DNA of 64,000 nucleotides, taken from assembly GCF_014805625.2 (NCBI RefSeq), contig NW_023998415.1:36853674-36917673 (forward strand), written 5' to 3'. A program made the position numbers and the translations under genes. The notes below the pieces were generated by a model that did not search any database, was not told where the DNA came from, and was given only the letters and a program-made list of their open reading frames with translations. The first letter of the stretch is position 1. Each line of letters starts with the position of its first letter. Origin of the DNA: Glossina fuscipes. Lineage: Eukaryota > Arthropoda > Insecta > Diptera > Glossinidae. Shown piece by piece: positions 33,561 to 46,340 of the stretch.

Positions 33561-36289
33561 TTGACCTTATTCTTGCCGACCTTATGTAACGTTTTAATTT
33601 GTTTATTGCATAAATATTGTAGGCAGTTAGCTTATTGCAATATCAAAATATATAGTTTTTACTATATAGATTCTCCACCGTAAGCTTAGCTTTTTTATGA
33701 TTATATTTCCAAGCCGTGGATACATTCCTAAATGGAGAAATGATTAATTCCTCTTTATTGAAAACTCCAAAAGAATTCAAATACCGATCGGTGAAGTTGT
33801 TCTATTTCCACCGAAATAAATGATGATTTGCAGAGTCAATGCATTCTATTTCTCCCAATCAAGTGATTGAAATTCAATGACATATGTAATAAAACCTTGT
33901 GGTGCGGGAGTGTTTTCTTTTTCTTTTTTTTTTTTTTTATTAATAATTTTTACTTTTTGATATTATGGTAGTCTTAGATCACAGATTTCTCTGTTTAAGA
34001 TTATTTAACATATCTGAGGTGCGAGCGTCTAAGGCATCAAATTTTTACGTTTCATACACTTTTTGTCTGAATTACAACATGTTGGCTCCGCGTGAGCTCT
34101 TCTTACTCCTGCCGATCAGCTTTCACAGTAACCTGCCCAAACGACGGAACACAGCGCAGAAATAGTGCTCTAATGACTCCATGCATATTGAAAATCGTGC
34201 AAAAAAAACTCTCCACGATATTTCAAGAAATTAATACACTCTGCACGTTGAAGCTCATTGGCATAGCTGGACAAATCTAACAATGCGGCTTGGAAAAGTG
34301 TCAAGTAAACTTTCACTTTAGTTAAAGAAAAGGCAGAGGAAGATTCCATAAATTCGTCACATTACATACACGTTCTGGACTGCATTTATGTAATTGGGGC
34401 TCTGTTTCGAAATATTCGAGCGGTTTTTGGATAATTTATATGGCAAACTCATTAAATGCGTTGGGATATCACATAATGTCTGTCCATGATATCTGACATA
34501 AATAGCTCACCCCGTTTTAGGGAACGTTTCAACTTTCTTTTGTTTGTTTACTAGGAATAGTGCTTTCGGGAGCTCCCTTGTTCATACAAGTCTCGCAAGG
34601 CAGAGGTAGAGCGCTGGCTGCGCTGCTCCCCAAATCTGCCTTTACTTACTTTTAACTATCGGTGGTCAAAAATTAAATTGCTATTTTCCGCAATGCTCCT
34701 ATCTGACGTTCCATTATAAATTCATATTAATTGCGGTCTCTGCATTCTGGATTTTCTAAAAATTCTATTAAGCCTATAAACATGTATCTAAACGTTTTCT
34801 AAGCATGTTTATATTCACGTTCTTGCATCGTTTTGTTCGTGCGCCCGTCTGTCTGTACGTGGAGATTATTCAATTTTCAAAGTTTTGACTTACTAAAGTA
34901 CTTGCAGAAGAATTGTTCCGATATGATTTAGATAAGAGTCTTATCTCCGCTGAGGTAGAGCTCTCAATATATTGTCGCCAGTAAGCTATAGTACGTGGTA
35001 ATGTGAAATCTGCTTAATTTTCAATTCAAAGCATATAAAAGTTCGCTATAGAAAGAAACGGAATCGGTTTAATAAGATGCTGAATGTAAAAAAAAAGAGA
35101 AAAAACTTAAAAAGAATTCCAAAGCTTACGACAATGCATTGTAACGAGCATATAATATATTTCTGTTCCTGCGCATTATCATTTAATACCTTATTCTGTT
35201 TGGCTTTACAGGCAGCCAATGTCGCAACCTTCATTTTCCATCAACATGTGCCTAAAAAATACGCACCAGCAAAACAAAAAAGGGAAATGAGTAAAAAGTA
35301 GAAATTCGCTGATTCTTACTTTTTAGTTTAATTAGCGGCAATTCTTTCATCAATTCTTCCGTAGGCTAGTTTCCTAGTACAAGTACCTATATATTTTTAA
35401 TAAACGACGGCGAACGACTTAAATAATAATTAAAGTTTTTTTAATTTGTTCTTACTATTTATGTTGAGACTAATTTTGGCTGCCAGGAATTCAAACGTTG
35501 CTAGTTCCTTTTGAATCCGGCTCTAGCAGCATCATCCATTCTTGGTTTCTCTCTCAGTCTTGTACGGCATGTGTGTGGTTAAAATGAATCATTTTTCATA
35601 TGATATACGAAATCAAACGTTACAAACGCAATGATGAATGCATTATATTTTTATATCTGCTGATTTGATGGGTATAAAGATTTTATAAATGTAAATGAAA
35701 ATGAAAATTCTTTATTTATGTTATCTTTTAAAGCATTTGTGTTTAATTTTGTTTATGTCTTCTAAACAAAAACAAAATAACTATTCTATCGATGTGCAAC
35801 TAAACTTCGAATGTATTCGGATGTAATGTTTTTCTATGCAGTGTTGAAAAGCATTTACAAATAAACAAAGCATAGATCAATAGGTAGATAAATGGATGGA
35901 TGGATGGACGGATATATGAATTGTTATATATTTTATAGGTTTTTAATTCATTTATGATGTTTGTGAACTTCTGTTCATATAAGAGATAAGTCATTCAATG
36001 GATTTCATGAATGGGATTCATAAATTATGGGAGAGAGATCGAGAGAGTGAGAGAGAGAGAGAGATTCCTTTTGGTATTATTAAGAAAAACTTAATCCACT
36101 CGGTCGAAGGGTGTCCGCCATATTAATTTTAGAATAAACGAAACTTTACGCAGCCAAAATACCTTCATCTGAGGAATGTACTAAATAGTTTTTAACATTC
36201 TATCTTATGATTGATTAATTGGCAAAACACATTAAAACAAGTAAAGAAGACAAAATTTAACCAACTGTAATTTTATGTGGGTTAGGCCG
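33561..36289. other. gene-free region
   Basis: Contains the GC-rich hairpin at 34597-34642 and a GA-rich run near 36031-36064. Otherwise AT-rich sequence without recognisable genes. Confidence 0.6.
34597..34642. repeat. GC-rich hairpin
   Basis: The outer arms AAGGCAGA (34597) and TCTGCCTT (34642) pair perfectly, and the inner AGCGC and GCGCT pair around TGGCT. It stands out by base composition from its AT-rich surroundings. Confidence 0.5.
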
Positions 36290-36720
36290 AGCTTTTCGAT
36301 TTTCACATACAAAAAGTACAGTTTTTCCGTAAGGTAAATGTGGTGAAATTTCAGCCTTCTATCTTCTATAAATTGTGAGTAATGAACAAAAATCCACAAA
36401 TTTTGAAGAATTTTAGAAGAACGAAGTTGCTTTCAGTTTACGCTTCATTGTGGACCTGTGCTTTAACCAATTTGGCTCACTTCTATTGTTTCTAACAAAA
36501 TTTGAAGTCGATAGCTTTATTTCTGCGGCCAGGAGAATGTTTACAACAAACGGACAGAGAGACACTCAGACAGACGGACAGAGGGACATGCTTAAGTCAA
36601 TTCAAAATTTCGTGCTGATCAGGAATATACATACATTTTGGGTTCTCTAAAGCTTCCTTCTGTACGTTGCAAACGTTTCAACAAAATGAATACACTCTTC
36701 AAACTTCGGCGATGGTTAAA
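36290..36720 (-). repeat. dispersed repeat family A, short-form copy, minus strand
   Basis: Reverse complement of the short form. It includes AAATTTGAAGTCGATAGC, TCTGCGGCCAGGAGAATG, repeated GACAGACGGACAGAG, TTAAGTCAATTCAAAATTTC and the head CTTCTGTACGTTGCAAACG with TTTCAACAAAATGAATACAC. Confidence 0.8.
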
Positions 36721-38354
36721 ATAACCAATAAGCTAAGGAAACTAAGGAAAGAACGACTAGACAAGATTATGGCATGTAAAGAAAGAATCGCGAATATATA
36801 GTAGACTGTATAAAAGATAAACACAATAGCAGAAAAGAGAGAAAGACAGATGCTCGCACTCTTCGTTCGTAATTTCATCGAACATCAATGTATTGACTTT
36901 AAAATGCCATGCATTTCTATCAACGTCACTATCGCTAATCTTCGTTTTCTTGTCTTGCCGCTATTGTGCTTGTTAATGATGATGCCGATGACCATGACGA
37001 TGACGATAACGATGACGATGATGCTGTTATTGTGTATTGTGTTCATTGCTCGGCACATGTTCGCTCGCTTGCCTGCTTTCTGCGCTTACCATCATTGTAA
37101 TGTAGCGTTTAAGCTGAACATGAAAAATTTTGCATAATAATTTTTTTCCGCTTCTTATTTGTTTTCTTCTTTTTTTTTTTTTATTTTTGCTCAAGTTTCA
37201 ATTAAATTATTTTCTAGTTTATATTTATGTTCGGTAATACATTTTAATAACGCGCCATGGCCTCGTGCCTGGATTTTCTTAATAGCATAGCAGTATTTTT
37301 TTTCCATCACATTTTTGTAGTTGTAGTTGTTTCATGAATTTTGAGATTTAATTTCTTTTGTTTTCGTTTTTATTTATTCTTAATTTTTTTTCGATTTTTA
37401 ATGATGAAAAGAAGAAACCAGAAAATGTTCTTTTTTTTTTGCCTAATTGCTGACATAAATCGAAATTTTGATTGTTAGCTTAAGAATGTTTCCAATGATG
37501 TATTATGCAACACAATTTTAGTCATCAAAGCGAAGAGATTGTATCGGCAAAGTAGCAAGAAGACTATAATAAGTCTTAAGACTTTTAAATTTTGTAAACG
37601 CACATATATAAAAATTACGAAATTTGTCCCGTGATATAGCGTAGAGCAAATAGTGCTACCGATGAGGCTGTAAGAATAAAAAAAGAATCGGAGATTTTGA
37701 TTTGCTGTTTGTATAACAATCCATAGGATATTGCCAAGTTCTTGAAAAATGTGATACAGTATTTCGTACCTCTGGCTATGTCTTACACCTAAATATTATT
37801 AAATTTTCCTCTTTCTTCCCACTTAATATTTATCTTAGTCCTAAGTAATGTTCCATTAAAATTTTCTGATATTTAAGCATTTTAATTCTTGCGACTTGCT
37901 TTTATCTAGAATAGCTAGCCAAGATAGTTAGTGCAATCAATTTTTGCAAATACATATATATATCTTATGATATTCTTAATCGACTTTCATTTTCAATGAG
38001 ACTGTTCAATCATAAGTTGAAATTGTTATCAAAGGCTAACTAGCTTTCTCCATCCACCTTAGTTATTTTAGTTACTGATTGTAGATAGGATATGAAAACT
38101 GAAAGCAACCCCTTGAGCAAATCCCTCAACGGCCGTTACGGCAACCTTTTTTTCTACTCTCTTTAGATTACTCAGGACAGTGGTGTTCAACTACTACCGA
38201 CCACAGTGGTGAAAACTTCAGAATGAAAGAAGAAATTTTAATCCATTAACAAATGACAAAAACCGGACAAACTTAGAAATTGATTTACATATGTAAAAAA
38301 CCTACACCTACTACCTAGATTAGATCCAAGGACACAAAATCCAGTATTGCACCT
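36721..38354. other. gene-free region
   Basis: Holds a GATGAC/GATAAC-rich run near 36975-37025 that yields a Met/Thr-rich frame, and T-rich stretches. No gene is supported. Confidence 0.6.
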
Positions 38355-38707
38355 TTATACCCTACAACACTTAACGGTAGTAGGGGTATATTAAGTTGGT
38401 ACGAATGTGTACGACACCCAGACGGACTTGGAACGGGCACATCTTTTCTTATACTGACGTATTCAGGATCACTTTCTGAATCGAGCTAAGCTTGTCTCTC
38501 TTGTTTTCTTGCATGTGCAATCATTAACTTTCGCAATTTTCGAGATATTTCAATGAAATTTAATGCACTGACGTATTTTGTCCCAAGGGTGGATGCAACG
38601 GTTCGGAACGGTTCGAAACGGACCAGTTTTTCGATCACTTCTCATACAAAGACTTATTTTGAAAACTCGTTACATGAATGACTATACTGCATTGGTGTAG
38701 GGTATTT
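38355..38707 (+). mobile_element. non-autonomous TATACCC-type element with short terminal inverted repeats
   Basis: It starts TTATACCCTACAACACT and ends ATTGGTGTAGGGTATT; the reverse complement of the end, AATACCCTACACCAAT, matches the start with few changes. The inside holds GTACGAATGTGTACGACACC, GGATCACTTTCTGAATCGAG and TTCAATGAAATTTAATGCAC. About 350 bases and non-coding. Repeats of this design are common in schizophoran flies, to my recollection. Confidence 0.6.
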
Positions 38708-41700
38708 AATGATGCGCCTTGCACCATTATAGTATTTTTACTTATCATTTAAGCATTTCGAATGCAAAGGGCTCATTAAGGGCTCACGCATTAGTTAACT
38801 GCTACCTTCAAACTGGGGACTGGACATGCAAGCTTCCACCGTGGTTTCCATATGTATGTAAGTATGCAAGCTTCCTGCCGAAGGATCTTGTCAAGCACCA
38901 ATCTGCAGTAAACTATTGCTGCCATCTCTAGCCGTAGGTACTCGTGACATAGTGAGTGGGCTCTTGACCCCCTGCAGCTTAAAATTAAAGCCTTCAGCCT
39001 TACTTAACGGTACGTAGTCACTCTTGCCTTTGGATTAATTCTTGCCTTCCGGCTAGCTAACGCCGGACTACCCCTCTTCAAGATATATTAGCATTAGGTG
39101 TCACAACTGACATGGCGAGCGGTGCCGTGCTCTCGACTATTACAAAATCAACGTATTTTACGTAACCAGTGATCAGCTGGTTTGGTTAGTATTCCTTTCT
39201 TAGCAGTAGACTATAAGAAAAGAGTGCTTCGTTCATTGTACCCCTAAGCTATCTTTCAGAAAACTTCTCGCCAAGTTATAGATAGTTCAAGCTTTAAACT
39301 CGAGGAGAGAGTTTCGGCACATCTATGCTTCCCCAAAAGCATAGCTTATCGCCCATATAATAACAACAATAAAAAAAAAAATAAAAATAAAAAAAATGCA
39401 AACTGCTTATTGCGGTTTATGTGTGGTTGCGTGTGGTATCGTGACGGAGATATTATGAAGAGTACAGGTTGATGCGGATTTTTCATAAACGACTCAATTG
39501 GTCACTTACTTGGACGGTTATAATAAAGGCTTTAACGGACGTACCATTGTAACGCAACTGAAGCCCAAATTTTGAAATGTAAAGCGCACCGATAGTGCCA
39601 TGATCAACCAAAATGATAGATTTAATCTCAAATATGGTAAACATATCGACGCTTTAGACACGCGAGATATATACTAGCATATCTCATTACTAGCTCGATC
39701 TCATGGATGATCAAAGAATCGGGTATGAAGCTGGGCTTCAAATGATGCTCGATCTGCGATCGACTGCGCTCGGCATGACAGCCAAGATGCTTACTAGTAC
39801 ATTCCAAGTTCGACGTTATAGACGACGCACCAGATTCCTGAAGATCCTGAAGTGACTTTTTAAGGCGACGCTGTGCGAGAATAGCGAGAATTTCGCTATT
39901 TCGTCTCGTCACGTTTCAAATTTTAATTGTAATGCCGTTTACGACATAACTTCGAAAAAGAATTGCTATCACGTAGATATATAAAATTTAATTACTCGTT
40001 TGTTATGTCATAAAAACTATTACAGAACTTTATAAAAACCAGTCTTCTCAGTAGACCGTCGTTTACACTCGTAGAGAAGCACTTGTAATTAACGTTTATT
40101 TTAAAGCGAAACGCTTTGTTGCTCTCGCAGAAACTATATCTTCTTGATCTCTTTGATAGTCGAATTTCAAGACGATCCTTTTCTTTGATCTAATTCTTTG
40201 ATAGGTTTTAAAGTCATCCGAATAAAAATTTCGTATCGAATTCTTCTTTTCAGAAAACGAATGCCCCTGCAACCGTTACTTCTCGTGTATGTAGTATTTG
40301 TAAAGTAAAGTTAAGCTAATTAAATGTAGACTTTCAAACGGAAACTCTTCATAATAATATGTCATTCTTAATGATTTTTTCATTCCCAAAATCATAGAGT
40401 GAGCACTTAATTTTATAGTTATGTTCGCGTTAGCATGACTCATATTTGATGATTAATGTGTTGATGGAAAACTTGACTTATTTCGTGCAAATATTTTACA
40501 AACGGATTACTCGAATTTTAATCAAAGATTTAAATAATGATTTTACGAAAAAAAAAACAAAAAAAAAAAAAAAAATGAAAAAGGATTTGTCAGCAGCTGT
40601 AAGTTGACTCAAAATTGCCTTTGGCAATTTAAGAAAAAAGAAAAGAAAAAATAAAATAAAAGCAACTGTAGCAGCAACCTGTAAGACGACTTTAATATCT
40701 ATATATATATATATATATATATGTGTAAATAATTACGTCGCATTAACAACTACAACAACAGCATCGACATGTACCATTAAGAAGAAAAACATTTTTGCTT
40801 AAGCTTGCATAATAAACGAACGAACAAATGAATGAACGTAAAAACACTTTAATCGACCGAAATGCAAGCAGACAGCAGATACCTAGAGAGACAAAGTGTT
40901 CTTCAGGCATTTTTACATGTTTATTGACTGGCTTTTAAATAACAACAAGTTTGAGTTCGTAAGCGTTTTTATTGTAAATAATTTCAATTTCAACGTTTAT
41001 TGCGTACGGTGTGACGCTTTTCGCTTACTTCATAGCAGTTTTTATTTATTTAAGTTTTTTTTTTTTTTCCTCTTTTTTTTTACCAAGAATAAGAAAAATG
41101 AATCTAAACCAAAAGCCCAAACCTATGTATGGATGGATAGGCTTATGGCCGAATTTTTAATACCCAACATTCATGAGGTCTTGATTTTATCCTTTACAGG
41201 GCAGTACTCATTTTAATTATCTCTCTAACTTCCCTGAAAATATTCCGACATTATCAGTGATTATGATACATTTGCGATGACCGAAATCTCTATAATTTAT
41301 AACACGTGGTAATAAATATCTAATAACGTTAAGCGAAAGCAGCAAAATGATTAAAACAATTTCATATTTAATGTTACTTTGGCGAGTTATGATAACAGTG
41401 GCGGATGATTGATTCTTATTATTATTTGTAATTATAACAACATTTTGATTGCTAAGTATGTTCACAGCAAAAGAGAGCAAGCAAGAGAGTGGGCAAGTGA
41501 ATCAATTAATCTCAGTTTCTCAATCACTATAATAGGATCTTGGGCAAAGTGCGAACTTACGGCAATCGCATGACTAATAGATAATGAATTGATAATGAGA
41601 AGTACAAATGAAATATATCGTACGTTTAACAAATTAAAGACTCGTTCGATCATCCATTCTGCACAACTAAACTATAAACTGATATTTCGTAAATATTTCA

Positions 41701-42300
41701 GAGTATTACGTGAAAAATGATACTTGCGAAGATTTCCAGTTCAAATGCTTGTGAATGTTGCAGCGATTCTAAAAGACGAATGGACGGAACGGTAACACAT
41801 TACGTTGATCGAAAGACTACTATGTAATCTGTTTGATGTATGTATCTGCACAATGAGCTCGGGCACATTGAGCCCGGCTTGAATGCTTTCAACCGCCGTC
41901 ATGGCATGAATATATATACATATATACATATCAGAATCAGAATTGATTTAGGGCCGGTCAACTGACTCTTATTTAAAAGCCTACAATTTCTAAACTTATC
42001 GCTCTAAGCTCTTTGCAAGAATTTGTTGCAAAATACAATAAGTTTGCAAAAAATTTACTTACGCAACAAATTTCATTACCCAGAAGTTGACTGTTGTCAC
42101 TATTAAGCACAGAAGGTATATCTTAGAGTTCGAAGACTCACCTTTCTATAATAGTACGAGGTGTGTCTAGACTTTTCAAATTTCGTGGGCTACGTGCATA
42201 CGATTTTCGATTTTTGAATTTGTTTTTTTTTTTTGTTATGTTCGTACACATGTTCCCAACATATGTTGTACACATTTTGTGTTTTTAGTTGTTTTCTTTT
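38708..42300. other. gene-free region
   Basis: Contains an open frame without ATG on the minus strand at 39628-39912 that is compositionally protein-like but unrecognised, an A-rich tail-like run near 39363-39399 and an (AT)n run near 40700-40721. No gene is supported. Confidence 0.55.
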
Positions 42301-42304
42301 TTAA

Positions 42305-42625
42305 CATGTATTAAGGGTAGATGTGTTCTGTTGTGCTTGGCACTTGACAAGCTCAGAAGATGTTAATGACAATTCCATGCCTGGATGTCCCAGCGTTTCA
42401 TTAACCGATGAAAACTTTGAAGTAGCGAAGAAAATTGTTAGTAAGAATTGTCGAATCACTATTAAAGAAGTTAATGATCGATGTCGGCATATCGGTTGGC
42501 TTATGCCTAAGCAATTTTTTCGAATTTTTTGGGCATGAAACTTGTGGCGGCAGCAAAGTTTGTTCCAAAATTTGTAAATTTTGATCAAAAGGATCATCAT
42601 TTTTTGTGACCAAGAACAATACCGT
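42305..42625 (+). pseudogene. mariner transposase N-terminal remnant
   Basis: The open frame at 42323-42538 reads EDVNDNSMPGCPSVSLTDEN, then FEVAKKIVSKNCRITIKEVN. This is the second helix-turn-helix region of mariner transposases ('GRPSTS.T.EN...V..LV..NRR.TI.E'). A shifted frame just after it reads MKLVAAAKFVPKFVNFDQK-like residues, matching the 'G..R..AK.VPKLLNFEQK' linker, but with an internal deletion. The catalytic DDD core is absent. The element is dead. Confidence 0.7.
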
Positions 42626-44485
42626 AACCCAAAAAGTCCATATCAGAACCGCGGTATTTTATACCTAAGGGGGATTGCTTTGAAGGGTAAAAAAATCGAT
42701 ATTATTGAAAAAATAAGCATTTTTCGAGAAAACTAAAAAATCACTTTTTTAGAGAAATTGCCATCTCTCTATTAGTGTAAGGCTGGAATTTAAGCAGGTT
42801 AGAAACAGTACCGATTATTAAAAAGAGAATTTCGAATTCATTGCATTATACTGACAAGGGATTCTTCGAATTTCGAAAATGCGAACTTACGTCTCAGCGT
42901 TGTATTAGGCAAACTCATCTCTTGAAATTGCCATAAAATTGCGCGTCGGTCATAACTGCTGCACATATTTGATGCGAAGCAATATTTAGAGCTGTGTTCT
43001 GTGCACGAGCCGAACAAGGGTTTGGCCACGTCGGAGCTAAGTTAATCTAGATTAAATTCTACCAGTAGAACTTTTACTTTACTTATACTTCTTTCTATCT
43101 GTTGTTGTTTTTGGTTTTTTTCCTCCTTTTTCATGCTTTTTATTTCCCTTTTTTTATTTCCTATTACGCAAAAAACTTGTGGCTGCTAATAAATAGATTT
43201 CACTTGCATTTCGATTCAATTGATCTTTTTCTTTCTTAGCGGAATTGAAACTTTATTTAATCTATTTATGAAGTTTTTCTTACCGTATTTCATTGTTTCT
43301 TTCTTCACTAAATGTCCAACATAGTGGACTCTAATTAGTTTTTCACGGTCTACATGACCGGCATACTTTGCTACATCTAGCATTTCTATAATTATACGAA
43401 GAGAGAATATTACTAAACGACCCGATAAGATAAATACGAATATTATGACGAACTTATCATAACTGCCACAAAAGTTGTGCGATCATAAACTAGTAAAACT
43501 ACATCACACCTGGAACTGCAAAAAAAAAGAAGACGAAGACGAAGAAAAGAAAAAAAAAAAAAAAAAAACCAAACAATGATCACAACAGCAAGAATAGCAG
43601 AAACAACGAATGCTTATGAATCAACAGAAGAAAATGCAATAAAATATTGTATAAAACCAAGTGCAACAGTGACGAAATATAGGAACAATAATGAAATCGT
43701 CTTATGAAGGCGTGTGTATGTGTGTGTGTTTATGTGTGTGTATATGTGGCAACAAATGCGAAAGATATTCGAAAACAGAGCTTGAGAAAGCAGATTTAAA
43801 AGGAAAAATTAAATAAAAGAGACCGGATGAACGATATAAAGGGTGCTGGTACTTACGCTCTCTACGTACGTAATGCGTGCTCGGGTCAAACGAGCTGACA
43901 AACTTAACTTAAATATACTTTCAAAGTGTATGCATATATATATATATATATATATATATGCACGTTGTTGTTTAAAGTTGTGTCTTCAAAAATTCAATTA
44001 TTCTTTTTGCCCTTCTTCTTTAATCGAAACCTGATAATGATGAAACCGCTCCTCAATTATCTCGAAACCCTTTGTTTTTCTTTTCATATAACAAGTTTAC
44101 TTAGTTACCATTAACGAAGATTTCATGCATACCGTGCATAGGTTCTGTAACCCTACATGTATGTACTCATGCGCTTTCTGATTTTATGTTCTCTCTCTCG
44201 CTCTCTCTTTCTCTCTTTCTCTCCTTTATCCTCTTTTGCATTCTTCTTTTCTTTTTTTTTTTTCGTCTGTATTCTTCTTACTGCACTGCGAGTCTTTTGC
44301 ATTGGGAAAGGTATTTACAATCCGTAGATGCGAGTTTTATGTTTTACTTAATCATTATTCTGCACATTTTAGTTCTATTTTATACGCTTGGTTTATGCCT
44401 CTTGTCTTCTTCGTGCACACATAGCTATTTATATGTTTGGTATTCTATGTGTTGTTCTCCATGTGCTTGTTGCTATTGTTGTTCT

Positions 44486-44522
<37 letters not shown>

Positions 44523-45899
44523 CTCGTTCTTGTTGTTCTTATTGTTCTTGTTGTTTGTGCTGGTGTGGATTTCTTAAGGTTAAGGACCCTTACATACAAG
44601 TTGTTGTCGTTTAACGCTTACACTCAAGCATGTTGATATTTGCAACTTTTATGCGATTTCTTTTTTCTTTTATTTATTCATTTATTTACTTTTTTTCCTT
44701 ATATAGAAAATGCTTTTTATTTGACAGGGCCGCGATTTTGGTCATGACTTTTGTATTCATTATTTAGTGGGGTAGGCTTTCAGAGACTTGTTACTTACAT
44801 TTTCATTTACAGACACTTGAAAGGGTTTACATACGTAAACACGTTCGTGTTAAGAGGTTTGCTTAAAGCTTTTCACATTAAAGATAATTTGCTTACCTTA
44901 TCATAAAATGAAATACGCAGTTCAAGTTCAATCTTTAAGCATCAATTCTATGATGTTTTCTACACTCATTGGAAAAGTTCAAGAAGAAAAATGTAATAAT
45001 TTCTATAAAAAAAAACTTCATGAAAAAAAAAAAAATTACAATTCAGTAGAAAAATTAAATTTACTTCCATTTAATGAAAACCGAGCACAAATCAATCTAA
45101 CGAAACAACTTAAATATGAAATCGTGCGAACCCCAATTATTTCCACTGATAATTTAAATTTTGAAGTTACGTCACACGTTGATAAAAAAAACGCAATGCT
45201 TTAATTAATAAACTTCTTTAGGTGTTAAAGAGGCCGAGTTTTAGTTTTCAATTTAAATTTTTAAAGTCTTTCGAATTTCATACGTAGCAAATACACAGAC
45301 ACAGATAGGTATGCTTCGAACCATTTAGAGCCGCAAGTTGATTAGAGAAGTGCTTTCCTTAGATTTGTTTCGAGGTTTTAAATGAATTGCGCTAACAAGG
45401 CAGTCATCTGTGTAAATCTGTTTAAAGTGTAAATAGATTCGTTACTAACAATATGCGGGTAAATATCCGATCAACAATATCTGATACAAAGGCAATGTAT
45501 AAGTGAAATTTCGCCAGATTTTGTTGGCAGTTGCTTTTCGGTTCCGTTCGAGAGCAAATTAATAAAAGAACACACCGTTGCCTATATTTGTGCTATGTGT
45601 TGAATTTTGCTTTCTATATATATATGTATGCATGCGTAAGAGTATAGAACTTTTTCGAGCCGTTTAGTAAAGTTCCGAAAGATCTGGTTTGTAATTGCTT
45701 TTCCATACGCAAGCATTAAGAGTGCCATACAGTATCGTGTTTGCATTTTAGCAAAGTATTGGACGAGACTCGTGCTTTGTTTGATTCATAGATTAAAAAG
45801 GTCAAGGTCAATCTATTGAATATTCAACACCGACCGCTACAAACCAATTTGGTTTGGTCGAGAAATGTTGAAAATTGGACATTTTTTTCATAAATCAAT
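42626..45899. other. gene-free region
   Basis: Contains A-rich and T-rich tracts, (AT)n at 43934-43959, a CT-rich run at 44190-44225 and a GTT run at 44489-44522. The Leu/Cys-rich open frames at 44186-44636 come from those repeats. No gene is supported. Confidence 0.6.
44489..44522. repeat. (GTT)n microsatellite
   Basis: Eleven GTT units with imperfect continuations on both sides; in frame it reads poly-Cys or poly-Val, which is spurious. Confidence 0.9.
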
Positions 45900-46015
45900 T
45901 TAACGAAGTTGGTGGGTGATGGGGCGGGGGGGGGGGGGTAGCCTAAAACAATTAAATACAAAATTACCAGGACTGACAACAGACAGACGGGTGGGCTTAA
46001 GTGAATTCAAAATAT
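45900..46015 (-). repeat. dispersed repeat family A fragment
   Basis: A run of G at 45926-45938 is followed by GACAACAGACAGACGG, TTAAGTGAATTCAAAATATG and neighbouring sequence matching the family's TTTGAAT...TTTAAGC...GTCTGTCTG block on the minus strand. Heavily shortened. Confidence 0.4.
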
Positions 46016-46290
46016 GATTCCCAAACGTGGTCGGTGAGTGTTCATCATCTTGCATATATCCTCGCAAATTTATTGTATTTTCTTTTGCGATTATTTTAGT
46101 GTATTTTTTTTTTTTTTTGCTTAATTCGCAGTCAGTTAAGTTTTGCACTTAACCAAATTGAGGAAATCTGGAAAAAATTTTGCAAAACGCAGTTTATGGG
46201 ATTTTTTTTGTGGCAAAAATGTATGAGACCGTTTGGCATAAGGATGAACGCGAACGTAAATGCATATGTATATGAATTGATCTAGAATCT

Positions 46291-46304
46291 CACACACGCA
46301 CACG

Positions 46305-46337
<33 letters not shown>

Positions 46338-46340
46338 GCA
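46291..46340. repeat. (AC)n microsatellite
   Basis: Near-continuous CA dinucleotides over about 50 bases with a few CG variants. Confidence 0.9.

Noticed and set aside
39110..39399. second SINE
   Set aside because: A TGGCGAGCGGTG box-A-like word and an A-rich tail are present, but no box B and no flanking duplication.
40031..40052. TATA box plus TCAGT initiator on the plus strand
   Set aside because: Only about 19 bases separate the two, too short for a functional TATA-to-start spacing, and no gene follows.
44186..44636. Leu/Cys/Val-rich membrane protein
   Set aside because: The frames translate CT and GTT microsatellites in different registers.
44908..45204. 98-residue Lys/Asn-rich protein
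   Set aside because: Begins with an ATG, but composition follows the local AT content and there is no motif or neighbour support.
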